Source of the DNA: Streblospio benedicti
Lineage: Eukaryota > Annelida > Polychaeta > Spionida > Spionidae
Length of the DNA stretch: 64,000 nt
Direction of reading: 5' to 3'
Assembly (NCBI GenBank): GCA_019095985.1
Contig: CM032660.1
Location: forward strand, 6,892,586 to 6,956,585
A program made the translations under genes and the position numbers. The notes under the pieces were generated by a model that searched no databases, was not told where the DNA came from, and was given only the letters and a program-made list of their open reading frames with translations. Positions within the stretch are counted from its first letter, which is position 1; every line of letters begins with the position of its first letter. Below, piece after piece: positions 22,501 through 33,469 of the stretch.

Positions 22501-25500
22501 CATAAAAATAGAATTTTTTCCCACTGCAATTATACATATAGTGCATAAAAACATTAGGCATAAGACACCTGAACAGAACAGTGTGTTTCCCATACATGGG
22601 TGTGCAAATAAACTATGCATACATGTACATATTTTGTAGACACAGCTGACAACTGACGTGAAACATTGGCATTCACAAATCTAACGGTCATAAAAGCAAA
22701 TTATAAAGATTTGTGAATATCAACCATTTCACTTCATTAGTTAGTCATATGTATACATGTCCATATATAAAGAGCACAGTTGAGATGTTGACTGGGCAGC
22801 CAGGGTTCGAGGCCACACCCTCTGAATTAGGGCCTGTCCCTAAATTTAAGATCTGATTGATCTATGGATGTGTTCCATATATCTGAAAGAAATCTGTTGT
22901 TATCCTTGCAATTGTTTGTGCAGCAAGTGCCTCGCACTGTGGAAGAGGGCGCCACAGCCTTGCAGATGACACTGGAAGAGTTTGTGGCTGAGAACATGGA
23001 GGTCCGCACCATGGCCAGGAGAGGTATGTATATATACTGAAGCTTTAGTGATGAAAACAAATACATTTTTTGACATTACATTTCTTATTCACACAACACA
23101 AAATGAATACTCATTATTTTTTTTTTCAAACACTGTGGCTGTATTCAGAATGTCTGAATGCAGATGTCAAGTCATTCTTAATGACACACCATATTGAAAA
23201 TGGGGTTGATAGGCCCCCCCTCATCTAATTTCTGCACTCGTACCTGTAGTAGGGGTGTGACGGGTAGACAGATAAACCGTGACGGACAGGTGTCATGGTA
23301 TGGTCGGTTACAAAATCAACTAACCGGTAACCGAGTTGTCATTCATATATATCAAGCTATGATGCGGAATTTGTGAATAATTTCAAAACTAACAATGTAT
23401 TTCTACTTTAACCACGTTCGCCATATATATATTCGTATTTCATAATGACAGCCATTAGAGCGGTTTTCCCTCATTACGAAAAAAGCAGCTCGATAAGCCT
23501 AAGCAGATACTAATCAATATATGGCATCCACGCGACAGATCTAACGTTTTAGATCTAGTTTCAGCAGTGCAGTTAACACTGAGTGACACGTGTTACGTAA
23601 GTAGTATTACGTAAGTATGGAACTAATTATACTGACTTTGAGAATTATTCAAGTATTCTGACCACCTCCCAAAGTTATCGTTAGTCTAAAGTCAAAATGT
23701 CGTCATCAGTATGGCCTACCAGAAACAAACCATACTACACCTAGTTGTCACCTACCTTACTAAACTAAACTCAAGCGCGGTAAGTAAATTGTGAAACCGA
23801 AAATGATGTTAATAATGTTTTTCATACGAAAATAGAAGTGTTTTATTTGTTTTTATAAATTAATAGTAGTATTGGCACCTTCCTATGTAATGATATTTTG
23901 CATTCACGTGTTAAAGCAGTAACAACAGCAATTATAAACAGCAATTTATATATGAACATTAGTGTTTAAACGATTACCCGATCACGGTTCGGTTTTTAAC
24001 TCTTTCACCCACGGTTACTAAATTTTGTAACCGTCACACCCCTAACCTGTAGCGCTTCTTTGATAGTTCTTGACTTTTTGTATTATGACCATTTTCTCTG
24101 TCTACAACAGCTATTTCCTTTCAAGTTTTTGTGAACTGATATAATTTATGTTGATGTTCAATAATTATTGCTTATTAATCTCATTTCTGTTTTTGTATCC
24201 ATTTTGATTGGATATAAAACTAATAAATGAATACATATGGATAATTGTTTTAAGCTTTTTAACGATTTTATTTTAGCATATCAAAGTTTCGTCCGAGCCT
24301 ATGCCACCTATCCTACGTCATTGAAACACATATTCCATGTGAAGCATCTACATTTGGGTCATCTTGCCAAAAGTTTTTCTCTACAAGACTCACCCAAACA
24401 TATTGGCGACATTATACATAATCATGCTAGCACCTTTGTGAAGAAAAACTTCAATAAAAAGTAAGTAGATATTAATGAATTCATTATTGCTATGTGTTTA
24501 CTTAGTTTGTCATGCAAATTTCTGTTAAAATGTTCAAATTAGTGTGATGCTAATGTGGCTCAAATAACTGACATAATTGACACATTTTTCATACCTTTAA
24601 TGCTTAGATAGAAGCCCCGGCAAAACAAGGACTTTTGACAAAACTAATGCATTAGAGCTAAGGACTAATTTATTTTTAATCCAAGATTACAGGGGCTGAA
24701 AAACGTATCACTTATGTCATAAGTTATGAACAAACTTAGCCACTGCAAAGCGCATTATAATGCATTAATCAACTGATGTTTGCATTATGATTTAACTAAG
24801 TGGGTTGCATTGTGAAATTGAAAAAAGTGAGATAAAGCTGATGAGCTGCATTTAATCATAAGACACTGATTATTTCAAATGTTGAATATTTTGCTGTATT
24901 ACTGCTTGATAGATATTTGAACTAACTTGATGAATTGTATCATGGTTCATCTGTTTATTTCAAGAATTACATGCAATACTCAACATGGTGGGTGTAGAGT
25001 GTATGATGCTGTCATTGTGGTATAAACACAATATGTGGAAAATAACATGCCATATTTGTGTTAAAGCATCTATATATAATTAAGATGAGATGGGCGTGGC
25101 CATGGTTGTTTTTTTTTTGTTTTTTTTAAATTCGCCTGCATTCACTTTCCTGGGGCGCTTTCAAGCATTTTGAGTGTACCACTTTATGGGAAATCACCTT
25201 CTTTACACCTTCTACGGGTTTATTTGTTCTTTGTGCGCTTGCTTTCATCAGTATTGACGGGAAAACTGACTTACCATCAAAAATCGAATGAAACTGATTG
25301 TTTTTTTATTTACTGTGAACTTGCGGTTCATTGTTGCTGCGTGCATTATGTTTCACTGTTGCTGCGTGCCTCTGTCTCACGGGTTTGGAAATGCTGCGTG
25401 CGTTATGTTTATGTGTTGCTGTGTGCGACTATAGGTCATCGTTGTTGCTGCGTGCGTTTGTCTCTGTTAATGCGTGCGTTTTGTCTCCGTAGGAGACGGG

Positions 25501-28500
25501 AGGGAAGCTAGTCTATATATAATTACGAAGAGATAGGCGTGGCCTTTTTTTTTTTTTTTTTTTGAAATTCGCCTGCAATCACTTTCCTGGGGCGCTTTCA
25601 CGCATTTTGAGTGATGCACTTTATGGGAAATCACCTTTTATGGGTTTATTTGTTTTTCGTGCGCTTGCTTTCATCAGTATTGACGAGAAAACTGACTTAC
25701 CATCAAAAATCGGGTACAAATGATTCTTTTTTTTTTTACGACTCACTTCCGGTCTTGCCATCACATTGTTGCTGCGTGCGTTGTTTCACTGTTGCTGTGT
25801 GTGTCTGTCTCACGGGTTTAGAAATGCTGCGATGTTATGTTTCTATGTTGCTGCGTGCCACTTTAGCCATCGTTGTTATTGCGTGCGTTATATATCTCTG
25901 GTGCTGTGTGCATTATGTCTCCGTAGGAGACGGGGGAGGCTAGTTGTTATAATAATCCACATAAATCACATCAGGCTTGACTGTTTGACATCTTTCGACA
26001 TTTATGGTATTATAATAAGAAAGTCATTGCAAAAATGTCAGTCATATATGTAATTATCATGATTCGATCATTATTGATAGTTATTGCCGATTTGTAGAAA
26101 TCTTCCACAAATAGGGTTCCTTCTGTTTTCCAGAAGCACATGTATATTTTTATTTGGATTTTATATGGTTAGCTGTCAGCTATACATAATGATGTATCCT
26201 ATAACTATCATGAAATAGGTGTAAACCATTTCCTGTTAAATATTGACCCTCTTAATGATTTTTAAGCAGATTTAAATAGAAGTTTCTTCCAATGAAAAAA
26301 ATTATTTGACCCCAGAGAATCATGGAATCAAACAGTATTAAATCTAGCAGATGTACTATGGCGATATCCCAATGAGTCGATAAAAGGTCTTACTATCAGA
26401 CTGTGGAAGGTGTTGCATATGATAATAGTTCCATGAGTGAATTAATTCAACCCCCGAGGGTAAGCATCCAGGAGGGTAATGCGAGTCTGGCAGGGAAACT
26501 TCCCTTTCTTCCGTGATTACCGCTTCCCAATTACATTTCTTGTCCATGTAAATACCCTCGTGGGGTTTGTGCGGACTTGACGCATGCTTTTCAAAACAGC
26601 TCAGTAATAAAGTGATCCTATGAATTATTGAGCTCTTGTACCATAAAAGCAATGGAACTCACAGAGAAAGCTGCGGATTTCTTCTGCAATTAGAGGCAAT
26701 AAAAACTGACTTTGCTATGGGCTGTGTGAGATAGTATGAAGATGGAATGAATAAATTGGTTTATTGGTGCCTGCAGTCAATCTTGGCTGTTGTTCAATCA
26801 GTCCTAATAATGTAATGAAGTTGTTTGTTTAATCTTGAATGTAATTATATCACCCCAAAGATTAGCTTTGATTATTTTATGTAATTACTTTTTATGATCA
26901 TCTATCTAGCATTGTTTCTACAAGGATTTTGACTGTCTCGTATGAAATATCTTGTGCATTTGCACAGTATAATTATTGTTATATCTTGTTTGGCCCTTAA
27001 GCCTGACAATGTGTTAAAGATTGGCAATTTATAATGCTGAGACACTGAGCAGATAGGACCTACAGTATATGTTTGTATGAGTATTTTGACATGGCATTTT
27101 TTTTTTTTTTTTTTTTTTTTGATTATAAAAACAACCCTCAATTACTCAATTAGGACTAGTTATCCACTCTCAATACAATGTATTGGTAGAACTGAAAGAC
27201 ACTTTTTTAGTTAACCTAAGTTATCAATCACCAAGCTCCATGTGTCCACTATTCTGGCTAAGTGGATGAATAAGTAAACAGGCCCCAGTGGCAATGGTCA
27301 GGGGAGCTAAATGCTTACAAGATCACAATGTGGCATGCCAGAGCTGCATTTTGGAGGCAAGTATCCAAAATGGGGCTCAGTTCAAAACCTGTTTACTTAC
27401 CATAATGTACTGAATTCACAATTTTATGTAAGCACAATGTAATAGCTTCATATTTGTCAAGTAAACGTAATCAGCTTATAACTCTAAAATGAAAATATAA
27501 AGATTCTAAAAAATCAAAAGACGAGATACTGAATCACAAGTATACATGTATTTCAATAGCCCAAAACAGTTTCATAATAGCCCCCAAAACAATTAAGCAA
27601 CATTTATTTACGACCTGCTCGTTGAAATACATAAGTGGTCATCTTTGAACTTCATCAAATCACTAAAATTTTGAGTAAGTCCACGTCCTGGCCACATGCA
27701 TATATCTGTAATGTTATAGATGTACATGTATTGACATATGGAGTTGATTCCTACACAAACATCACATTTAACATATTGAGTACTTCCCTGTGCTAACCAG
27801 TAGCCACATGCAAATCTCTCCATAACATTTTGAGTAGTTCCCTGCATGAACTACATCCAGGTTGTGGCAGCGGCGGTGCCCACCATTGCCACTTGGCCCC
27901 TGCCGTGCGTGGCCCGCGATTTATGGCCCATCGTGGGCTGCCGGGGCAGATTAAGCCTGCCCCATAGTGGCACATCTTACATTCATTTTGGCAATGCTGT
28001 TTGATCATCAATGGATTGGAAAATTTAAACTAATCGCTGGATAACATGTCGTAAGCTGTGTTATGGCGTGGCGGATGCACCACTAATGCCCAGTGGAGCA
28101 ATTACTATCACCTACACAATGTACAGCAATCGCTATTTGGGGATATGGATTGTCTGCTAAGAGATATTGCCTTACCTGTTAATCGGCAATTGCCCATCTT
28201 TGGGTGTTGTTTTTGTAATCAAGTCAATTATTTAGCAGTTGCTGTGTTTTCTCAGTATTTAGCTGGTGCAAGTTTCATGTCTATGTTAGGTGAATGAGCT
28301 GTGTAGTGCAAAGATCATAAAACTGAAATTTGTTGCACATAACAGACGTGTGTTAGTTGTATTGTCATAGTGTTATGGATCAACAATACATAAATGTCAG
28401 AAACAATTGACTTTATTCATCTTTCCAATATCTTTAACTATTGTTAGAATGACCTATTCCGTGAATATTTATGCATGTACACATAGATGTACTAAGCTTT

Positions 28501-31500
28501 CTTTTGTTTCCCTATTAAATGCACACCAAACTTGTCCTGATGTCATTCATAATTGACAGAGCCAATTACTTATTGCAACTTGCATTGGCATATCTATTGA
28601 ATATTCATTGTTATTTATCAAATGTTATTCGAATGGTGACTTTATTTTATTTGATGTCAATCATTCAGAATACAATTTCTCTTACATAATTGTCATAATT
28701 TGTGTGACATAAATACATATTTTTGATGCTCATTTACAGGACTAACACTTACTTTGACATTTGACTACATTTATTGAGAGCCACAGGAATCTGATGCAAT
28801 CTGTCATTGTTGTCTGACAGACGACATGCATCTCTTGCCTAATTATGGTAGATTAGATTAGATGACAGGTCAATTGGTCCACAGATACCTATTGTAAAGT
28901 ACATGTAGATCATCCTCTGAAATATTCGGGACCAACGGCTTGTTCGATTTGCATACTTGTAATTGATTTGTTGAATATGTGTAGCAGTTTTAACTAGTAG
29001 TTAGATTTTAACCTAGTGTAATGTGGTAGTCAATGAATTGATAAAAGAAAATCTTCTTAGAAAGTTGTGGTCGTAATAAAATGTAGCAACAGATGCCATT
29101 ATGCATAATTCATTGCTGAGGCTATTCCAAATCACAGTTTGCACTGTGTTGCATGTAGCAAAGCTGTGTTGCAGTTTGTATGCAGAGCCCGCAAATATAT
29201 CTAGTTTGAGCATCAGTGTAGAATAAATAAGATATTTATCTAATGGTTTTTATAGTGAAGGTCCCTACTCTACTCATCTATAGATGTCTTGTGTTGATAT
29301 TTGTATTTGATGTAGATATCTCTGTAGTCACAAATATTTCAATTATAAAATAGTTTCATTCTGGAATCTATTCATATAGTTAATGGCTTAATTGTTTGAA
29401 AGCAGAAACACAAAAGAGGTTTTCTCCACTACAATTGCATTCCTCTCACCAGCGAAGAGAATAACAAAGTTGGGTGTTGGACTGGAAAATCAATTTATCA
29501 GGGTCATTTAAAAGTACCACAGTAAAGGGACACAGAAAACACATCTAAGCCTGGCATTGATTAAATATATTTATAGTGATTTCATTGAGAGATTCGTTTG
29601 TGTTTGATCGGATTGTCTAGAAAATTGAATAAACCCCATGCTTGGCAGTTGTTTTTCATTGTCGTTACGCGCTATAAAGCTTTTTCTTTGCTCTTGCGTG
29701 AGCATTGAAACTAATGCCACTCGTCGGCAAATCATATCACTGTGCTTCCGAACGAAAACACATATCCCTTCTCGCCAGATAATCAATAACAATAATTGCA
29801 AATAAATGCACAATCACCGCCCTTAATTGCAATTGATTACTCCAATCACCCCAACCCAAATCCCGGTTTACATTTCCCTGCAATTTTTGCGGAAATGCAG
29901 TGACTCAATTTCCTTACATTTGTGAGCACTGATTTACTGCTTTACCCCTCTCTTGCCAGTTCAAACACATGCCTGATTCGATTTGATACCAGTCCGTTGA
30001 AATTTGTGATTGAATTATTGTCGGTGGCTACTGATGTGGAGGTCTATTGGAAAAGGATTGTTTGTAAGATGGTTCACACGTTTTTGTGTCATCACATGCA
30101 TAATGAGATAGGAAAAAAAGGAAACCTGATATATGACGTAACATTTCATGAAGATGAAAATCTATTTTTTATTTGTGCCTTATTAGTACTATAAAATATT
30201 CAAGCTATATGTACATTTATTTTAAGTAGACTTCCAACAAACGGTAGTAAAGATAACAATGTATGTGTCAATATGACTATCATTTGCTTTCAAACAGCAA
30301 TGCAGGCCACATAACATAATAAAAAATCTCAGTCCACAAAATTGATCACACTCCTTCAGCTTTTGAGGTTTCTATTCATCCCATGCTATTTGACCAGCTT
30401 TGGTCAGACGTGTTTTGGTTCGGAACTGAATACACAATAGCCAGGTGATTGGTGTAGCTTTTATGTTATTCTATAATTAATAAAATACAGTAGATTGTCC
30501 ACTCCTAAACCGCATCAATTTATTAAGCAAACATTTACACTTCATTGTTCAAATATAGATCTATCTTTGATCTTAATTAGGAATTAATAAAGTGCTATAT
30601 TTGCCATGAAAAGAGTAATGTTAAGTCAATACAGTGCTTAGTGGAAGTTAATTTAAGAACACAATTTCATGAATTTTATGGTATTAGCGTATAGTGACCA
30701 GCTGAAAGAAATTAATAGTTTACCAAGTAATTTTGCGATAGAGGCCCTTATCTTTGTAAGCAGTGAAATGAAGTTTCATAGAAATTTTAATGTTAGCGTT
30801 GTCGTTTTGCTAGTAATAGCTCTAAGACAGATTTAAACCATGAAATTAAAATTATCCATTCTTATTTTGCAATATCTTGAGCTAAAAATAAATCAATGCT
30901 TGTCAGGATAACAAGTAATATTATTATATAATTCTGATAAAGTATATTATATCTACAAAGTTTTTACACCAGACTTTATCCAAAATATTTTAATATATTA
31001 TAATATTTTAATTGCACATGAACAAGTCAGGCATTATACTAGCTGTCTCATTACAATGCATGAGGAATTACCGCTAGATAAAAGTGGTGCTACAAAGAGC
31101 CTCTGATTATTGTGAAGTGCTGGGCTCATTGGATTGTGACATTTCCGTCATGCTCACCTGCACAATGTCAAAGGTAAAACATTACACAAAATAAGATTTT
31201 CTGTACAGTTTAGCATATAAATAATAAAGTCATAAAGACATTTTTATGCAGACCTGTATGTCCATATCAGAATGACGAAAATGTCATCAAGATGAATGGA
31301 AAGCTCTCAAAGTGTTCCTGTACGTTTAGCTCAGAAGAAAGAGTAAAACCAAAAGAATGTATGTTAAACTTGACCAGAAAAATATTCAACTTTGAACATT
31401 GCCAGAATAAGATTTTCTGTAGTTTTCAAATATGATCATTTTCATTTTTTTTTTTAAATTTGATTAAATTCAATATAATGGTCCAGAATTGTGGGATGGC

Positions 31501-33469
31501 AGACATCAATGGTCGGGACGCCGAGTGGACATTTACATAGATGATAATAAAGAGTTCATCAAACAAAATATCATGACCTTATAGGTGAATTACATTTATC
31601 ACTGTATTATGCTGACAAAAAGACGAACCAAATTGCAAATAGAATAATGCACCTATCACAAAACTATTGTTTAAAAAATTACATTAGATAGTAATTTTTT
31701 GTATATTTATGTGAGGATGTCAGTAGGAGGATGCTAAATGTTTGCCTTTTTTCAAAAAGGATTTTTCAATGGGAAAAGTGTTAACAGTGAAATGATGTAA
31801 CAAAAGACACGACTTTGGTGAAGTGCTCACTCGTAGTGTCGCGTCATGTGTGATGTCACGAGTGACTGCACACTTTCAGGCGTAAATGGCAAGCAATGGA
31901 TTGCGTGGTTTGGTCTTTAACTTTCACTCGGCAAGGTATTCACTGAGTGAAGGATCTTTTGTAAATACTTGCAGGTTTGCTTGCTCTATTGTTTCATGTT
32001 TTTTTTTATCCCAATATTTTTTTCTTATTTTGTAGTTGTATTTGTTTGGCAAAAATTATTGTAATGTATTTTATGACCAAAGGCGTGCAAAGAAGACAAC
32101 TTTTTTAATCTTTAGTATTTCAGAATATTACGACTCATTGCGTACACTAATTACATACAAACTATACCTATTACTCCTCTTATCCATCAAAGCTATTATG
32201 TCGATGTCAGATCGTCTGTCAAAATGAATACTCTCTCTAGGACTTATAACTAATATTTAACAAAGTAATGGCTTTGGGTAATTATCAGATTATACAGTAA
32301 TAAAATATTAATTTCCTGAGATGTGTTTAAGCAAAAGAAGTCAAACTTTTACTGCGACTGTGTCAATTATGTGAGATGATATTTGATGAATTATTGAGTG
32401 ATGTCTAATGATTACAATTATACTTATAGATTATCTCCTTAAAACAGTCCTTCCATCATAAAAGCGTATTAGCATTTCATTGCATAATTTAGTCCAATAT
32501 ATTAGCACATAAAAGACTTGCTAATAAAGTCAACCATATAAAGCATTGTACCTTGTAAAATGCACTAACTGCATAGCTTATCAATGAGAAATTGTTGGCA
32601 ACAAATCACTAAATGAAAAATGTCATTCCATTAGTGACTTTAAATATTAAGATAATGAATATACATGTACATTTTTGCTTCAATTGAACCCTAAAAGGTT
32701 ATTCTATGATCGGGTGTAGATGTTTTTATTGCGCCGCTTCAGCTGCTGAAGCAAAGCCTTGTGTTTCGTTCATTTGTTACTGTGTATGTATGTTTGTTTG
32801 TTCGTCTCCAGACAAGCTAGAGCATTTACTGATTTCATTCAAATTTTACACAAGGCGATGATAATTAAATGGAAGCTTAGGGTTGTAAAACCTGTCTTTA
32901 GCTATGTTTATCCTGGTAGAAATATGCATGGTAGAAAGATAGATAAGAGAGAGAAGATAAGAAAATGAATTTCACAAGCATTGGGAAACACATATATATC
33001 AATCCTACAGCATAAAAGTGCTAGTAAAGACCTCCCAAAATTTCATCCTCTTGTGGTATTCGAACCCACAACCTCCAGGTTGAGATGATAACTGACCAAG
33101 TATGTAAGCTGGAGGTTACAGAGGCAACGGTTCAGCCTTGTAACCTTTACAGCTCACTACTTCGGATGATAGTATCATTTTGGTCTCACAACTCAGGGGT
33201 TTTGAGTTTGCGTCCCTCCAGGGCACTTGATATAATCAAATGGAAGCTTAGAGTTGTAAAACTCGTCTTCAGCTATGTCTAGCGTTTAAGAAATAAACTT
33301 GGTAGAAAGATGCGAGAGATTATGTAGAAAATTTATTATTTTTTTCTGTACTTTCAGGAAAGGTAAAAGTGGCAACAAAAAAACTGGCAAAAAACAAAGA
33401 TTGGATCTCATTTCTGAATATTCCAGTGGAATATCAACAAAAACAAAGAAGGAATCAACTGATGATTGA
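16597..33469 (+). CDS. DDX31: ATP-dependent DEAD-box RNA helicase DDX31
   Basis: Sixteen exons join in phase to 695 residues: 16597-16683, 17530-17813, 18119-18194, 18322-18436, 18538-18647, 18798-18839, 19924-19988, 20246-20365, 20623-20729, 20954-21165, 21293-21499, 21744-21934, 22055-22130, 22924-23023, 24277-24460 and 33358-33469 (stop 33467-33469). Helicase motifs appear in order: Q-motif region [10 protein letters not shown], Walker [43 protein letters not shown] (VIDEADR), LLSATL, ARGLDLP and HRAGRTAR. The C-terminal [20 protein letters not shown] and LGHLAKSF are characteristic of DDX31 and yeast Dbp7. The N-terminus and last exon are Lys-rich, as in nucleolar proteins; the family acts in 60S ribosomal subunit biogenesis. 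Most introns are under 1.3 kb, but the last is 8.9 kb. AATAAA at 35585-35590 is a possible poly(A) signal. Confidence 0.97.
16719..16885. repeat. repeat with CAGTGGAACCT end and GTGGACAC-like repeats
   Basis: TACAGTGGAACCT is followed by repeated words of the type GTGGACAC (16738, 16754) and GGACACTTTT (16834), then an inverted GTGTCCATATGTGACAT. Ends of the form CAGTnGAACCT preceded by TA resemble pogo/Tigger-type termini. A similar start is at 50264. It lies in DDX31 intron 1; ends and family are uncertain. Confidence 0.4.
18953..19551 (-). mobile_element. 5'-truncated CR1/L2-type LINE, 3' end
   Basis: The minus strand from about 19551 to 19072 encodes the C-terminal tail of a non-LTR retrotransposon reverse transcriptase: [67 protein letters not shown] and [20 protein letters not shown]. 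This arrangement is typical of CR1/L2-like LINEs. A short 3' UTR follows and ends in a TTA-type microsatellite (AATAAT array at about 18951-18977 on the plus strand), as is common for these elements. The 5' part is missing. It lies in DDX31 intron 6, antisense to the gene. Confidence 0.85.
22240..22365. repeat. double hairpin in DDX31 intron 13
   Basis: AACAGCAATATTA and TAATATTGCTGTTA form one inverted pair (about 22262-22317). TAGATGTAATAATTA and its near complement ATTACATCTA form a second, overlapping its right side. No terminal duplication could be fixed. Confidence 0.4.
23250..24044. mobile_element. non-autonomous hAT-type DNA transposon (795 bp)
   Basis: The terminal inverted repeat TAGGGGTGTGACGG (23250) is matched by CCGTCACACCCCTA (to 24044). 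It is flanked by the exact 8-base duplication ACCTGTAG at 23242-23249 and 24045-24052. An 8-base target duplication with a YAGGGGTG-like end is diagnostic of the hAT superfamily. There is no transposase frame. It lies in DDX31 intron 14. The near-identical duplications suggest a fairly recent insertion. Confidence 0.88.
25069..25511 (+). mobile_element. non-autonomous Helitron-like element, unit 1 (443 bp)
   Basis: It starts TCTATATATAATTA after an A and ends with hairpin GTCTCC-GTA-GGAGAC (about 25485-25499), ten spacer bases, then CTAG before a T. A TC start, a CTRR end, a 3' hairpin about ten bases upstream and insertion between A and T are the Helitron hallmarks. It contains a T-rich tract and many GCGTGCG-like words, but no Rep/helicase gene. 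It lies in the last DDX31 intron. Confidence 0.8.
25512..25943 (+). mobile_element. Helitron-like element, unit 2, joined head to tail to unit 1 (432 bp)
   Basis: It begins TCTATATATAATTACGAAGA directly after the CTAG of unit 1 and ends with the same hairpin (GTCTCCGTAGGAGAC) and CTAG, followed by T. The internal sequence is collinear with unit 1 (AGGCGTGGCC, TTCCTGGGGCGCTTTCA, TTGACGAGAAAACTGACTT) with point differences and small gaps. There is no extra host sequence between the units. Confidence 0.8.
27840..27990. promoter_or_regulatory. GC-rich island in last DDX31 intron, candidate enhancer
   Basis: An abrupt GC-rich block inside AT-rich intron DNA, including GGCAGCGGCGGTGCCCACC and GCCGGGGCAGATTAAGCC. 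It has no coding signature on either strand and no inverted ends. Proposed as regulatory from composition and context only. Confidence 0.35.
29560..29920. promoter_or_regulatory. homeodomain-site-rich block, candidate enhancer
   Basis: Dense TAATTG/CAATTA-type cores occur at about 29785-29850 (for example CTTAATTGCAATTGATTAC) next to TTGCAAATAAATGC and GATAATCAATAAC. It is non-coding. BarH-class and other homeodomain proteins bind TAAT-containing cores, so this is a plausible input element. Confidence 0.35.
32705..33320. repeat. composite repeat block near the last DDX31 exon
   Basis: A motif containing AAATGGAAGCTTAG, TTGTAAAAC and AGCTATGT occurs at about 32868 and again at 33238, matching the palindromic repeat at 9.8 kb. 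Between them GGTATTCGAACCCACAACC (about 33056-33074) is a B-box in reverse, suggesting a tRNA-type SINE. A hairpin CTTCAGCTGCTGAAG lies at 32737-32751. It is close upstream of the DDX31 terminal exon. Confidence 0.5.

Larger units (their letters stand above)
25944..32700. other. distal part of the last DDX31 intron, mobile-element-poor
   Basis: About 6.8 kb without a supported exon and almost free of recognisable transposons, apart from a T-run near 27098-27120. It contains several blocks with more balanced base composition and dense homeodomain-type cores (TAATTG, CAATTA, TAATTA): about 26350-26700, 27840-27990, 29560-29920 and 31790-31940. These are candidate regulatory elements of the neighbouring BARHL gene (inference). 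Confidence 0.45.

Noticed and set aside
22780-22830. B-box-like GGGTTCGAGGCC in DDX31 intron 13
   Set aside because: An isolated motif without an A-box, body or tail.
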